Assembly (NCBI RefSeq): GCF_021347895.1
Contig: NC_067119.1
Span: forward strand, 3,112,534-3,176,533
Source: Acanthochromis polyacanthus
Taxonomy: Eukaryota > Chordata > Actinopteri > Pomacentridae
Direction of reading: 5' to 3'
Length of the DNA: 64,000 bases
Part shown: positions 46,933 to 58,723 of the stretch, one piece after another
Position numbering within the stretch: position 1 is the stretch's first letter
Layout: each line of letters opens with the position of its first letter
Program-made: the position numbers and the translations under genes
The notes under the pieces: model-generated
What the model saw: only the letters and a program-made list of their open reading frames with translations
Told to the model about the DNA's origin: nothing
The model's database searches: none

Positions 46933-48672
46933 TATATATAATCTGTTTTCACATTTTGGATGCAAATAGTTCTGATATTTTCTAATGACCATGTCTAAAC
47001 AGGCCAGATTAATCAGCAGGATCTCAAATCTGAGAATGTTGAAATACAATCTGGTGAAAAGTGTAATCTTCAGGTGAAGCAAATCAGAAAGGTTGATGTG
47101 AAACATAAAATTTTGTAGCAGTGCTCTTCCTATCATTGGAAATGACTGTAAATAAAATAAAATACATATTATAACAAATGGCATGTGTGTATGTGTTGTG
47201 TAATTATATATAAATTTAACAAATTCTTAAAAATAGTGAAAATGGTGAATATTACTGTAAATATCTATTAAGTAATTATGTTTTAAACCTGGTTGAAATA
47301 CAGTAAATCATAGTCATAAACTTTTTAAAAAAACTATTTACCACTTTTTAAAAAACAGATTTTTGATGTGAATATAAATTGAAAGTATATTTTCTTGTCT
47401 TGCAGCATTTCACCGATTTTTTACAGTAGCCGGGAAATGTTTTTCTTGTGGATCACCCTCTCTTTTAATTTACTTTAAACCATTTCCATAATGAAATATT
47501 ATTTATTATTTAACAATATTAATTGAGCTATATGTCCTGCCAGTTACAGCTTTAACAAGTCATTTGCTAAAAGTTGGAATCATTTTTATAACAGTCAAAT
47601 AGTCTGACTGAACCTTCACCTCATCGTATTTGCTTTAATAAGTAATTTATTTGTCATATAAAGTCAGCCAACGAAGTCATGGAGGTCATGCGGCAGTGCA
47701 CTGTTTGATTAAACGCTGTGATTACCTTTAACTTCCAATCTCAGGATAAAAAAAACAACTTATCAGTGGAACTGAGGTTGACATTACTATGTGGAGGGCC
47801 ACGATATGACTCATTGTAAATTGCTGCTATTTCAGTGCATATGTACTTAAGTCCTGCTTCCTCAGAGTCCACACTCTCCAGTTGGATACTCTGCAGGGAC
47901 GACAGCTGGACGTCAAACTACGAGCTCAATCTGAAGACCTGTCGGCTGGAGGCTCACGGTAAGTTCACATACGAGAGTCCAGGAATTTTACAAGTAGAAA
48001 CTGTGACGAGGCTGCCGGTGTGTGAAGCTAAACAACTTTTTCCTGAAACTGTTTTTTCTGTTCAACAAAAAACTCATTGAATTACACCTTTATATTGCAC
48101 TAAATATTCTGGACTGTGCATCATAAACACCAGTGCACAGCAGCTCACAAAAATATTTCCTGTTCTGAAATCTACATGCAAAAAACCCCCAAAGGTCTGA
48201 CAGGGAGACATATTTCATTGCTATCACTGACAGAACATGCACTTTTATTTGTTTTATTAAACAGAATCCTGGTGTTTTAGTTCAAAATTGACAGAATAAG
48301 GTATAACTTGTGAAGTTTATTGCAGGTGCTAAATTCAAACGTGCCATAAATGTTTGTTTGCAACAGGTTTGAATCTTTTTCATTGTCACAAAACTCACAC
48401 GTTTACTATCATTATTCGCTTTAATTGCAGGTAAACCCCTTAGAAACTGCTCTGTTGCTCAAACAAACTCAAGATCATAAGCCTTTGGCTGAATATTTCA
48501 CGATTTCAAATCTTGCTAATTCATCATGCGTTGAACTTGGACCTCCATAAACACATAAATCCCAGATACATAATGTTTACAGCAACAACAACAGCACAGG
48601 ACTAATGTCCACTGGACTCAATTTGTGTTAACTCACCAATTCATCAAAATATGCCTCCTCAAATTGTGCTCA
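46933..48672. repeat. Recent duplicate block B: copy 5 3' flank to copy 6 intron
   Basis: Partner of 42895-44632. After 48672 the copy 6 intron continues with its own sequence (CCATCTACGATGC) while copy 5 continues like copy 1 (ACAAAAC...AAAGATCAGG). Confidence 0.93.
47611..47958 (+). promoter_or_regulatory. UGT copy 6 promoter and noncoding exon 1
   Basis: Same as the copy 5 promoter to within a few bases. TACTTAAG is at 47844-47851. The exon ends at 47958 before GTAAGTTC. Confidence 0.75.
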
Positions 48673-48839
48673 CCATCTACGATGCAAAAAAAAGATCAGG
48701 CTCAGGTTTCTGCCAATACCGATCAAATAAAGAATATCTTGATGGGCCCCAATCTTTCAGATTAGTTCACGAGCAAAACCGAGACTGAAGTGAAAAAGAA
48801 AGATATAATTATGGTACAACATGGGACTTTCACCGAAAT

Positions 48840-48863
48840 TGAACCCTCCAACCTTTACATGTG
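48840..48863. promoter_or_regulatory. Weak DR3-like element, copy 6 intron
   Basis: TGAACCCTCCAACCT: both half-sites carry a change from the array consensus. The following word is TACATGTG. This is the most degenerate site among intact copies. Confidence 0.4.
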
Positions 48864-49376
48864 GGTCCTCAGTGTAAATGCAAAATCGTGGCTTCCCCGT
48901 TGCAGTGGAGCTCCATGACTCAGGAAGGTGTAGGAAGAGTCCGACTGGACTATATGTATGGGAATGTTAAGTCCTTTAATGTGCAAATGTCATCTGAAAC
49001 AAGTGGGTTGTGCTGAATGTGACACTATCAGGGTGTTATGCAAATGTTTCACATGGTAGGTAATTATCAGAAGACTGACCAAAACATCAAACAAGGTGTT
49101 TTTATACCAGGAAGGAGCTGGATTTTCTGTGGACAAGTCAACTTCCGATTGAGCATTGTAAGTTTAGTTAAAAAGTCAGTAAAAAAAAAACTCAATATGA
49201 GTTCTTTAAGGACCAGCAACAGCTGACAAATGAGTCTACTTTCCAGCAGTTCAATCATTGTCCCGACTAAACCTTGAGGCTCTCGATACAATATCAGACA
49301 GATGTCAGAGGACGGCTCATTGCTGAGGATGACGGTTCTAACATCCTGACATGTCTTGTCACAATCTCTTTCAGAA

Positions 49377-50957
49377 ATGCATCGACCCACCTTGGTGGCA
49401 CTTGCAGCGCTGCTCTGCTCTGCAGCTTTGGTGAATGGAGGGAAGGTCTTGGTGTTCCCTTTGGATGGAAGTCACTGGATCAACATGAAGGTCCTCATCG
49501 AGGAGCTTCACTTCAGAGGTCATGAAGTCACCGTGTTGCGCCCGTCAGACGCCTGGTACATCAAGGGAGATTCCCCTCACTACAAGTCCATCACGGTGAA
49601 TGCTACAAGTGGTTTTGATGATGACAACTTGGACAAATTTCTAAAGAGATCGCTGGAGATGCGACGACATGGGACACCATTTTGGACTCGTATGGCTCTG
49701 GAGATTGAAATGGTGAAAGGGTCCTACGAGTTCCACAGGATCTCTCTTTTAATGATGGAGGAAATGTTTGCAGACGACAAACTGATGCAGAGCCTCCGTG
49801 ATGCCAAGTACGATTTGGTCCTGACGGACCCTGCGATCGGTGGAGGAGTTTTTCTGGCTCACCGTTTGGGTCTTCCACTAGTCCTTAATGTGAGATGGAC
49901 TGTCCAGGGTGAAGGGCATCAAGCAATTGCACCTAGTCCACTATCCTACGTCCCCATACCCTGGTCAGAGTTGACTGACAAGATGACTTTCACTGAGCGG
50001 GTCCAGAACATGTTGATCTATTTCTTCAGCCATTTTCAGATTTGGTATACCACAGACTCAAACTACAAGCCGTTCGTCCATCGCCACTTTGGCCCGGACA
50101 TTCACTACATGGAGCTGTTCCAGTCGGCCGACATCTGGCTCATGAGGAATGACTTCACCTTCGAGTGGCCGCGACCCACCATGCCCAACATCGTCTACAT
50201 GTCAGGATTCCAGTGCAAACCCGCCAAGTCCCTGCCCAAAGAACTGGAGGATTTCGTTCAGAGTTCCGGTGAACATGGAGTCATCGTGATGACACTGGGG
50301 ACCCTGGTGGAAAAACTTCCAGAGGACATCACCGAGGACATTGCTGCTGCATTCACGCAGCTTCCCCAGAAGGTGATCTGGAGGCACAAAGGCAAAAGAC
50401 CGTCCACGCTGGGAAACAACACCTTAATGATGGACTGGTTGCCCCAGAACGACCTCCTGGGTCACCCCAAAACCAGGGTGTTTGTGGCACACGGAGGCAC
50501 CAATGGCATGCAGGAGGCCATCTACCACGGTGTCCCCCTGGTCGGGCTGCCGCTCATGTTCGACCAACCCGACAACTTCTTCAGGATGAAAGCCAGAGGT
50601 GTGGCCAAAGTCCTGGACTTGGCGACAGTGAACAAAGACAACTTCCTAGAGGCGCTGAAGGAGGTCCTGTACCAACCGTCCTACAGGGAGAAGATGAAGG
50701 TTCTGTCCAGCCTGCACCGAGATCAGCCCATGAAGCCGCTGGACCGGGCCATGTTCTGGATCGAGTTCGTCATGAGGCACAAAGGAGCGGCCCACCTAAG
50801 GACAGAATCTTACAAGATGTCCACAATCCAGTACCACTCCATCGATGTGGCGGCGTTCCTGCTGGCAGTTGTTTTGCTAATATTTGCCATTTTTATTGCT
50901 GCCGTCAAGTTTGTCTGGCGAAGGTTATTTGGCCAAAACAAAGTCAAAAAGGAATGA
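49377..50957 (+). CDS. ugt5-like: UDP-glucuronosyltransferase (UGT5-like), copy 6
   Basis: Intact 526-residue UGT starting MHRPTLVALAAL after the acceptor CTCTTTCAG|AA. Its acceptor half is distinct: ITVNATSGFDDDNLDKFLKR around 72-91 includes a new N-glycosylation sequon (NAT at 75-77), followed by RRHGTPFW and EIEMVKGSYEFHRISLL. The segment at 205-235 reads FTERVQNMLIYFFSHFQIWY and then TTDSNYKPF. The donor half is the common type with DQPDNFFRM. Helix and KVKKE tail are present. No canonical AATAAA is seen in the 250 bp after the stop. Its exon 1 and promoter are almost identical to those of copy 5, although the proteins differ. Confidence 0.95.
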   Translation: MHRPTLVALAALLCSAALVNGGKVLVFPLDGSHWINMKVLIEELHFRGHEVTVLRPSDAWYIKGDSPHYKSITVNATSGFDDDNLDKFLKRSLEMRRHGTPFWTRMALEIEMVKGSYEFHRISLLMMEEMFADDKLMQSLRDAKYDLVLTDPAIGGGVFLAHRLGLPLVLNVRWTVQGEGHQAIAPSPLSYVPIPWSELTDKMTFTERVQNMLIYFFSHFQIWYTTDSNYKPFVHRHFGPDIHYMELFQSADIWLMRNDFTFEWPRPTMPNIVYMSGFQCKPAKSLPKELEDFVQSSGEHGVIVMTLGTLVEKLPEDITEDIAAAFTQLPQKVIWRHKGKRPSTLGNNTLMMDWLPQNDLLGHPKTRVFVAHGGTNGMQEAIYHGVPLVGLPLMFDQPDNFFRMKARGVAKVLDLATVNKDNFLEALKEVLYQPSYREKMKVLSSLHRDQPMKPLDRAMFWIEFVMRHKGAAHLRTESYKMSTIQYHSIDVAAFLLAVVLLIFAIFIAAVKFVWRRLFGQNKVKKE

Positions 50958-51770
50958 TATTTATAATCTGTTTTCATATTTTGGATGCAAATAGTTCTGA
51001 TATTTTCTAATGACCATGTCTAAACAGATCAGGTTAATCAGCAGGATCTCAAATCTGTGAATGTGAAAATACAATCTGGTGAAAAGTGCGACCTCCAGGG
51101 AATAAATCAAAAAGTTTTATGGAATAATTTTGTAGCAGTGCTCTTCCTATTGCCGCAAACTTCCGTAAATGAAATATATATTATAAAAAGTGGTGTGTGT
51201 ATGTGTTGTGTAATTTCATATGTTAAACAAATTCTTTAAAATGCTGAATTTTTTACATTATTTTTTTAGCTGATTTAAATAGTTTTAAAATAAAGATTTT
51301 TGCAGTCAAGAAGAAGTTACTATCTTAAAAAACATTCATTTTTGATTGTAATATTATGTACAGTTTGAACTGTTGTTCTTACAGTTAATGTAATACCAAT
51401 ATTTAAGGGTTACAATATGGTCGATACTTCGCGGATTTTCGTCTATCACAGGAGGTCTGGAACGTAACCCAACGACAGGCGAGGGACCACTGTGTTTCTT
51501 TGTGGGATTTGCTATTCAGAACCTGGAATTCAACAGAACAGTTCAAAAAATTACATTTTTCTGTCTTTAGCAGACTTATTTTTTCTTCTGAATAACAGGC
51601 AAATACATTTTTTTCAACTTTAAATACGGTAGGTGTAACCTTCCGGTTGTACATTGTAAATTAATAGAGATTTTTTTTTTTGCTGCTTACTAGATAGTAT
51701 CTGTACTTTAACAAGACAGGAGAAAAGATGAAAAAAATGTACATTTAAAAAAAAATCAGATTCTCGTATT
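50958..51770. other. 3' flank of UGT copy 6, with repeat fragment
   Basis: UGT-type 3' flank. At about 51410-51475 a short segment, GGTCGATACTTCGCGGATTT and TCTGGAACGTAACCCAACGA, looks like an interspersed repeat of the TTCGCGGATTTTCG type found in many vertebrates. Family not resolved. No gene. Confidence 0.45.
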
Positions 51771-53504
51771 GCATCTTCCCCTCAGTGTATTTGTTTTAAT
51801 ATGTAATTTATTTGTCTTATAAAGTCAGCCAATGAGATCATGGAGGTCATGTGTTAGTGCACTGTTTGGTTAAATGCTGCGATCACCTTTAACTTCCAAT
51901 CACACTATAAAAAACACCTTATTAATGGAAGTGTAATAATGTCAGGGGTTTACAGTGTGAAGGGCGACGATATGATTCGTGTTGTAAACTGCTATAATAA
52001 ATAAATCTAACTGACTTTTGCTCACATTTCTTTTATATTTCTGTGTTCTCTCACTTTTTATTGTCAGTTTACTTGATTTTATTGTCAGATTTTCTGTTGC
52101 CATATTACTTGTACCAGCAGCTCAGTTTTTATCATAATTTTATGATAATTACACAACAACACTCATCCGGTCAGCTTAAAGTTTGGCAGGTGTGTCGATG
52201 AGCAAATTTCAGTGTCGATTATGAGATTTTCTGGATTATTGGTTGGACATTCTGGTGTTTTGTTTTTTTTTTCTAGACCAAATGTAGCTTTCTGTTACTC
52301 TGCTACTGCAGTATTCTTCAGTCAGACTTTGGCTGCTTGTTATCTGTGAATGAACAGAAATGAAGTCCACTGCACGACAAAAAATAAAGCATGTGGACAA
52401 TCGAAAATAAAAATACACTGAGACGAATGTTCCTGTAAACATACCATTATTGTATATCAGTGTATATTCACTAGTTTTGAACTCGTAAATTTCTTAAACG
52501 GTTAATTCTAGAAATTATTTCAGTATTCTAGAATAGAAAATGTGGTTTAATGCTTAATATTGTGACTAGAACATGGAGTCATGGAGCTTCACATCATGAT
52601 GCTGCCACCAGAATTCAAGAAGCTGATGGGTTAAAAAAAAAGAAATAAAACCAACTCCTCTCACATTACCTCGCTGTTGTTCTGTGATAACCCGTAACAA
52701 TTAGGGCAGCAGTAAAGGGCAAATTCTAGTCTCACAAATAGAATTAAGAAACCAAGGAAAAATAATGAAACTTTTTGTCAACATAGTTTAATATATGACA
52801 AATTGTAGTTTGATAAATATGTATTTTTAGAAACAAGGGGGAAAAAATAGTCAAATGCATGAATAAACAAAGAAAGGAAGAAAGAAAGAAACAGTCTATC
52901 GAAGGTCATCAGTGTAAAATGAGAAAAAGATTATTATTGTTTATATTTATTTGTACCTGAATGAGCATGAAAAAAACAGAAGTAGGAGGGAATCATAATT
53001 GTGTAATTTCATTGCTATTTTAAAAGATAAAATGAATATATTCAATTAATTAATTAAATACATTTAATTAAATAAAGAAATCGATATAAAAAATAAATAA
53101 ATGAATAAAATTTGGGGAAAAATACAGTCAGTAATTTTTTTGTTTTAAATTTTTAACAGTCACAGCAGCTGTTTAAACTAAAACTTAAAAGCCCAAAGAA
53201 GGTGATGGGTTAAAAAAAAAGGGAATAAAACAAACATTAGGAACCTCTCTCCTCACGTTATCTCGCATTTCACCTACAGTACCAACCTCAAATGGAATTC
53301 AGAGCAGAGTTTGAGGGCTTATCTTTTGATTCAGCTCTGCTTTGCTCAACTGACCAACCAAATGCTGCAGAAAAACGTCAAACAGCGAGTACTTAAGTCC
53401 TACTCCCTCAGAGTCCACACCCTCCAATCAAATACTCTGCAGAGACGACGGCTTGGCGTCAAACTACGGGTTCAGTCTGAAGACCTGTCGGCCGTAGGCT
53501 CACG
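51771..53504 (+). promoter_or_regulatory. UGT copy 7 promoter (with insertion) and noncoding exon 1
   Basis: The block with TATAAAGTCAGCCAATGAGA and TTTGGTTAAATGCTG is at 51771-51993. An insertion (51994-53389) follows, related to that of copy 2 at both ends but longer, with an AT-rich middle. TACTTAAG is at 53390-53397. The exon ends at 53504 before GTAAGTTC. Near 52575-52610 is a fragment reading (minus strand) GGTGGCAGCATCATGATG, as in Tc1 transposons. Confidence 0.68.
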
Positions 53505-54289
53505 GTAAGTTCACATACGAGAGTTGACAAATTTTAGAAGCATAAACTGTGACGAGGCTGCTGGTGTGTCAAGATAAACAACTTTCCCTGAAGCTGTTGT
53601 TGTGTTTGACTCGACTGTGATGAGTTGAAACCGCTCTGAGCAGCTGCAGCTGGATGCTACAGAGTCCAGATTTTTCCTATTGACAACGACAAGAGCCGAG
53701 CTTCAGGAATTAAAGCAGCAGATTTCACAAGTTTAATCTACTACTAAACTACTACTATCAAAATTAAAATGGTGTTGCTTTTATGCACTTTTCTAATACT
53801 TGAAGGTGTTCTAAATGCTTCACAAAAACATTTATTAATGCTGCAAACACAAAAGTGATGGAAAATTTGAGATGAGTAAATTTTTTACTGACAAAAACCA
53901 AATTAATTGCACTATTGTATTGCACTAAATATTCTGGACATGTGTTCTCATGCTGTCAGATCGTCTGTCAGCTTACAGAATGATTTGTTGTGAAATCGAC
54001 AAAAAAAAATGGCCTGACAGGGAGAGACTTTTCTTGGCTTTCACTAACAGAAGATGCATTTTATTTTATTGCACAGAATCCTGTTTACTTAGTGCAAACC
54101 AAACATAAAAAGTGCAATGTTTGTAGTTTATTGCAGCTGCTAAACTCAAATGTGTCATAAATGTTTGTTTGCAACTATTTGAAACATTTAAAGCACTTTC
54201 AAGTCTTTAAAATGCCACAAAACCGACACATTTATCATCATTATTAGCGGTAGTCACAGTTTAAACCTCAAGAAATTAAATTAAAATCT

Positions 54290-54366
54290 TCATTGTTGTC
54301 CCATAAAAAAATAAAATCAATTATTCACAGAAATGTGAGGGGTTTACTCACTTTTATGAGATAATT
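54290..54366. mobile_element. Tc1-like 3' end fragment, copy 7 intron
   Basis: TCATTGTTGTCCCATAAAAA and AGGGGTTTACTCACTTTTAT with GAGATAA correspond to the last part of the longer copy at 58328-58563. Both sit directly before the GGTATGGTACAACATGGGAC stretch, so this is the same insertion, inherited by copies 7 and 8 and deleted internally here. Confidence 0.65.
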
Positions 54367-54401
54367 ATAGGTATGGTACAACATGGGACTTTCACCTTCA
54401 T

Positions 54402-54425
54402 TGACCTCTCCGACCTTCACATGCG
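54402..54425. promoter_or_regulatory. DR3-type element, copy 7 intron
   Basis: TGACCTCTCCGACCT (54402-54416). The first half-site is a perfect TGACCT and the second is CGACCT. The E-box is CACATGCG. Confidence 0.52.
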
Positions 54426-54936
54426 GTTCCTCGTTGCGACTTGTGTGTTAAACTAAATCACATTGGAGGTCCATAACTCTAGAAGAGCCCAACTGGATCA
54501 TATGTCTGGAAATGATGAGTCATTGATGGGGTCACATCATCGTTAAAAAAAGTCGGTTGTGACAAATGTGACAGGAGGAAGGTGTTATACAAATGTATAA
54601 ACGGTGAGTAATTAGAAGAATGACAAGACCTCAAACAAGGTGTTGTTGTACCAGGGAGGGGCAGGATTTTCTGTGGAAAAGCCTTCATTTGTAAGTTAGG
54701 TTAAAAGTTAGTTTAAAAGCTGAAAAAAAACAGCAGCAAATGCTGACAAATGAGTCAATGTTTCCAGGATTCATTCATTGCCCCGACTAAACCCTTTGGC
54801 TCTGGGTAGAATATCAGACAGATCTCAGAGGACTGCTCATTGTTTGTTGAGCTGATAAACATTGTCTAACTCAAGTCCCTTGTTGAAAAGGACAGATCTA
54901 ACATACTTATATGTCTTGTCAGAATCTCTTTCAGAA

Positions 54937-56517
54937 ATGCATCAACCCACTTTGGTGGTGCTTGCAGCGCTGCTCTGCTCTGCAGCTTTGGTGAATGGAG
55001 GGAAGGTCTTGGTGTTCCCTGTGGATGGAAGCCATTGGATCAACATGAATGTCCTTATCGAGGAGCTTCACTCCAGAGGTCATGAAGTCACTGTGATACA
55101 TCCACCAGATGCCTGGTACATCAAGCAGGATTCCCCTCACTACAAGTCTATCACGCTGAATGTCGCGGCTGGTTTCAATAGGGACGTTTTTGACCAATTT
55201 GTAATGAGAACACTGGTGCTGCGACGGCAAGGAGCGTCATTTTGGACTCGTATGGCTCTGGACATTGAAATGGCGAAAGAGTTGCAAGAGTTGAACAGGA
55301 AGTTCCTAATAATGATGGAGAGAATATTCGCGGACGACAAACTGATGGAGAGCCTCCGTGATGCCAAGTACGATTCGGTCCTGACGGACCCTGCAAACGG
55401 TGGAGGAGTTCTTCTGGCTCACCGTTTGGGTCTTCCACTTGTATTTAATGTGAGATGGACTATTCGGGGTGAAGGGCATGAAGCAATCGCACCTACTCCA
55501 CTATCCTATGTCCCCCATCCTTGGTCAGAGTTGACTGACAAGATGACTTTCACTGAGCGGGTCCAGAATGTCTTGATCCACTTTCTCACAAGTTTTCACT
55601 TTTGGTACATGGCACACTCAAGCTACAAATCATTTGTCCATCGCCACTTCGGTGAGAACGTCCACTACATGGAGCTGTTCCAGTCGGCCGACATCTGGCT
55701 CATGAGGAATGACTTCACCTTCGAGTGGCCACGACCCACCATGCCTAACGTCGTCTACATGTCGGGATTCCAGTGCAAACCCGCCAAGCCCCTGCCCAAA
55801 GAACTGGAGGATTTCGTTCAGAGTTCCGGTGAGCACGGAGTCATCGTGATGACGCTGGGGACCCTGGTGGAAAAACTTCCCGAGGACATAACCGAGGACA
55901 TTGCTGCTGCCTTCGCACAGCTTCCCCAGAAGGTGATCTGGAGGCACAAAGGCAAAAGACCGTCCATGCTAGGAAACAACACCTTAATGTTGGACTGGTT
56001 GCCCCAGAACGACCTCCTGGGTCACCCCAAAACCAGAGTGTTTGTGGCCCACGGAGGCACCAACGGCATGCAGGAGGCCATCTACCACGGCGTCCCTGTG
56101 GTCGGACTGCCGCTCATGTTCGACCAACCCTACAATGTCTTCAGGATGAAAGCCAGAGGTGTGGCAAAAGTCCTGCACTTGGCGACAGTGAACAAAGACA
56201 ACTTCCTGGAGGCGCTGAAGGAGGTCCTGTACCAACCGTCCTACAGGGAGAAGATGAAGGTTCTGTCCAGCCTGCACCGAGATCAGCCCATGAAGCCGCT
56301 GGACCGGGCCATGTTCTGGATCGAGTTCGTCATGAGGCACAAAGGAGCGGCCCACCTAAGGACAGAGTCTTACAAGATGTCCATGATCCAGTACCACTCC
56401 ATCGATGTGGCGGCGTTCCTGCTGGCAGTTGTTTTGTTCATATTTGCTGTTTTTATTGCTGCAGTCAAGTTTCTGTGGCGAAGGTTATTTGGCCGAAACA
56501 AAGTCAAAAAGGAATGA
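54937..56517 (+). CDS. ugt5-like: UDP-glucuronosyltransferase (UGT5-like), copy 7
   Basis: Intact 526-residue UGT starting MHQPTLVVLAAL after ATCTCTTTCAG|AA. An open frame extends 25 codons upstream into the intron and is not used. One of the two most divergent acceptor halves: LNVAAGFNRDVFDQFVMRTL, EMAKELQELNRKFLIMMERI, and at 212-242 LIHFLTSFHFWYMAHSSYKS followed by FVHRHFGENVHY, where the usual GPDVHY Pro-Asp is replaced. In the donor half it shares GVPVVGLPLMFDQPYNVF with copy 8 rather than DQPDNFF. His33, Asp151 (SVLTDP), the helix (VKFLW) and the KVKKE tail are present. AATAAA is at 56733-56738. Copies 7 and 8 form a subgroup. Confidence 0.95.
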   Translation: MHQPTLVVLAALLCSAALVNGGKVLVFPVDGSHWINMNVLIEELHSRGHEVTVIHPPDAWYIKQDSPHYKSITLNVAAGFNRDVFDQFVMRTLVLRRQGASFWTRMALDIEMAKELQELNRKFLIMMERIFADDKLMESLRDAKYDSVLTDPANGGGVLLAHRLGLPLVFNVRWTIRGEGHEAIAPTPLSYVPHPWSELTDKMTFTERVQNVLIHFLTSFHFWYMAHSSYKSFVHRHFGENVHYMELFQSADIWLMRNDFTFEWPRPTMPNVVYMSGFQCKPAKPLPKELEDFVQSSGEHGVIVMTLGTLVEKLPEDITEDIAAAFAQLPQKVIWRHKGKRPSMLGNNTLMLDWLPQNDLLGHPKTRVFVAHGGTNGMQEAIYHGVPVVGLPLMFDQPYNVFRMKARGVAKVLHLATVNKDNFLEALKEVLYQPSYREKMKVLSSLHRDQPMKPLDRAMFWIEFVMRHKGAAHLRTESYKMSMIQYHSIDVAAFLLAVVLFIFAVFIAAVKFLWRRLFGRNKVKKE

Positions 56518-56998
56518 TATTATAATCTGTCTGTGTATTGTGAGTGCAAATTGTTGTACAAAAATTTGACATTTTCTAATGATTGCGTCTATAGAGGTTA
56601 GGTTAATCAGCCCCATCTCAAATCTGTGAATGTGAAAATACAATCTGGTGACAAGTGCAATCTTCAGGGAATAAATCAGGAAGTTTTATGGAATCATTTT
56701 TTCTTCCTATTGTCATAAACTACTTCAAACAAAATAAAATACATTTCGTAACAAATGGCATGTGTTGTGTAATTTTACAAAAATCTAACAAATTTTTAAA
56801 AATGGTGAAAATGGTAAATACAACTGTAAATATCTGTTAATTGTGTTTATAGCTGATTTAAATACATTAAATCATACAGTCGTAAACTTTAAAAAAAATA
56901 ATTACTACTTTTAAAAATGCTGAATTTTGATGTTTTTTGATGTTTTTAAAAGTTGGAATTATTTTAAGTCATTTTTATAAGCCAGGTTCTATTAGTGC
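56518..56998. other. 3' flank of UGT copy 7
   Basis: Standard UGT 3' flank with AATAAA at 56733-56738. No gene or mobile element recognised. Confidence 0.5.
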
Positions 56999-57346
56999 GC
57001 CGTCACCTCAGGGTATTTGTTTTAATATGTAATTTATTTGTCGTGTAAAGTCAGCCAATGAAGTTATGGAGGTCATGAGGCAGCGCACTGTTTGGTTAAA
57101 TGCTGTGATTACCTTTAACTTCCAATCACACCATAAAAAAAAACCTTATCAGTTGAACTGAGGTTAATGTTACTATGTGAAGGGCCAAGATATGACCCAT
57201 GTTGTGAACTGGTGTTATTTCAGTGCATATGTACTGAAGTCCTGCTTCCTCGGAGTCGTCACCCTTCAGTCGGATACTCTGCAGGGACGAAGGCTGGACA
57301 TCAAACTACGAGTTCAGTCTGAAGACCTGTCAGCCGTAGACTCACG
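56999..57346 (+). promoter_or_regulatory. UGT copy 8 promoter and noncoding exon 1
   Basis: CCGTCACCTCAGG block, GTAAAGTCAGCCAATGAAGT, TTTGGTTAAATGCTG. The TATA-like box is changed to TACTGAAG (57232-57239). The exon ends at 57346 (AGACTCACG) before GTAAGTTC. Confidence 0.73.
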
Positions 57347-58327
57347 GTAAGTTCACATATGAGAGTCCAGGAGTTTTACAAGCAGAAACTGTGACGAGGC
57401 TGCTGGTGTGTGAAGCTTAACAACTTTCCCTGAAGCTGTTGTTGTGTTTAACTCGCCTGTGATGAGTTGAAACCAGCTGGATGCTACAGAGTCCGGATTT
57501 TTCCTATTGACAACGACAGGAGCCGAGCTTCAGAAATTAAAGCAGCAGATTTCACAAGTTTAATCTACTACTAAACTTGCACTAACAAAATGAAAATTGT
57601 GTTGGTTTTATGGACTTTTTAAATACTTGAAGATGTTCTAAATGCTTCACAAAAAAATTTATCATTGCGGCAAACAAAACAGTGATGGAAAATTTGAGAT
57701 GAGTAAAGTTTGTACCGACAAAAAACTAATTAATTGCACCGTTTTATGGCACTAAATATTCTGACGTGTTCTCATGCTGTCAGATCGTCTGTCAGCTCAC
57801 AGAATGATTTCTTGTGGTGTAATCCATAAAAAAAAACAAGAGCAAAAACTGTCTGACTTTGAGAGACTTTTCTTGGCTTTCACTGACAGAACATGACCTT
57901 TCATGTATTTTATTGCACAGGATCCTGGTTACTTAGTGCAAACCAAACATGAAAAGGTGCAGTGTGTGTAGTTTATTGCAGCTGGTGAACTCAAATCTGG
58001 CACAAATGTTTGTTTACAACAATTTCAAAACTTTTTGTAAGGCATTTAAAGCATTTTCAAGTCTTTAAAATGCCACAAAACCCACACATTTATCATCATT
58101 ATTTGCGGTACTCGCAGTTTAAACCTCAAGAAACTGCTCTTTGGCTCTAACAAACTCAACAGCACGAGCCCTCAGCTGAGTATTTTATGATTCCAGTTTG
58201 TCCTAATTCACTGTGCAACGAACTTCGACCCCCATAAACACATAAATCTTGAATACATATTGTTTGAAGCAACAATAACAGCAAAGGACTGTTGTCCACT
58301 GGGCTCCATTTGTGTCATCAACTCACT

Positions 58328-58563
58328 AGTACAGTTTGGACATTTTCAATTGGGGAATACTCAATTTTGTTGCCAGTGGTTTAGACATTAACGGCTGTAT
58401 GTTGACTTATTTTGAGGGGACAGTAAATTTACACAGTCACACCAGTTGTACACCGACCACTTTACATCGTATAAGTGTAATTTCTTCATTGTTGTCCAAG
58501 AAAAGATATAATCAAATATTTGCAGAAATGTTAGGGGTGTACTCACTTTTGTGAGATAACGTA
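58328..58563. mobile_element. Tc1-like 3' end, copy 8 intron
   Basis: TACAGTTTGGACATTTTCAA at the left, GAGGGGACAGTAAATTTACA in the middle, and GGGGTGTACTCACTTTTGTG with AGATAACGTA at the right form the familiar terminal region of fish Tc1-like elements. No transposase remains. Confidence 0.75.
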
Positions 58564-58597
58564 TAGGTATGGTACAACATGGGACTTTTGCCTTCAT

Positions 58598-58621
58598 TGA
58601 CCCCTCCGACCTTCACATGTG
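58598..58621. promoter_or_regulatory. DR3-type element plus E-box, copy 8 intron
   Basis: TGACCCCTCCGACCT (58598-58612), one change in the second half-site. CACATGTG is intact. Confidence 0.55.
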
Positions 58622-58723
58622 GTTCCTCATTGCAAGTGCAAAATTGTGACTTGCCCATTAAATTAACTGCAGCAGAGCTCCATGAATCTAGAAGATCCTG
58701 ACTGGATCATATGTATGGAAATG

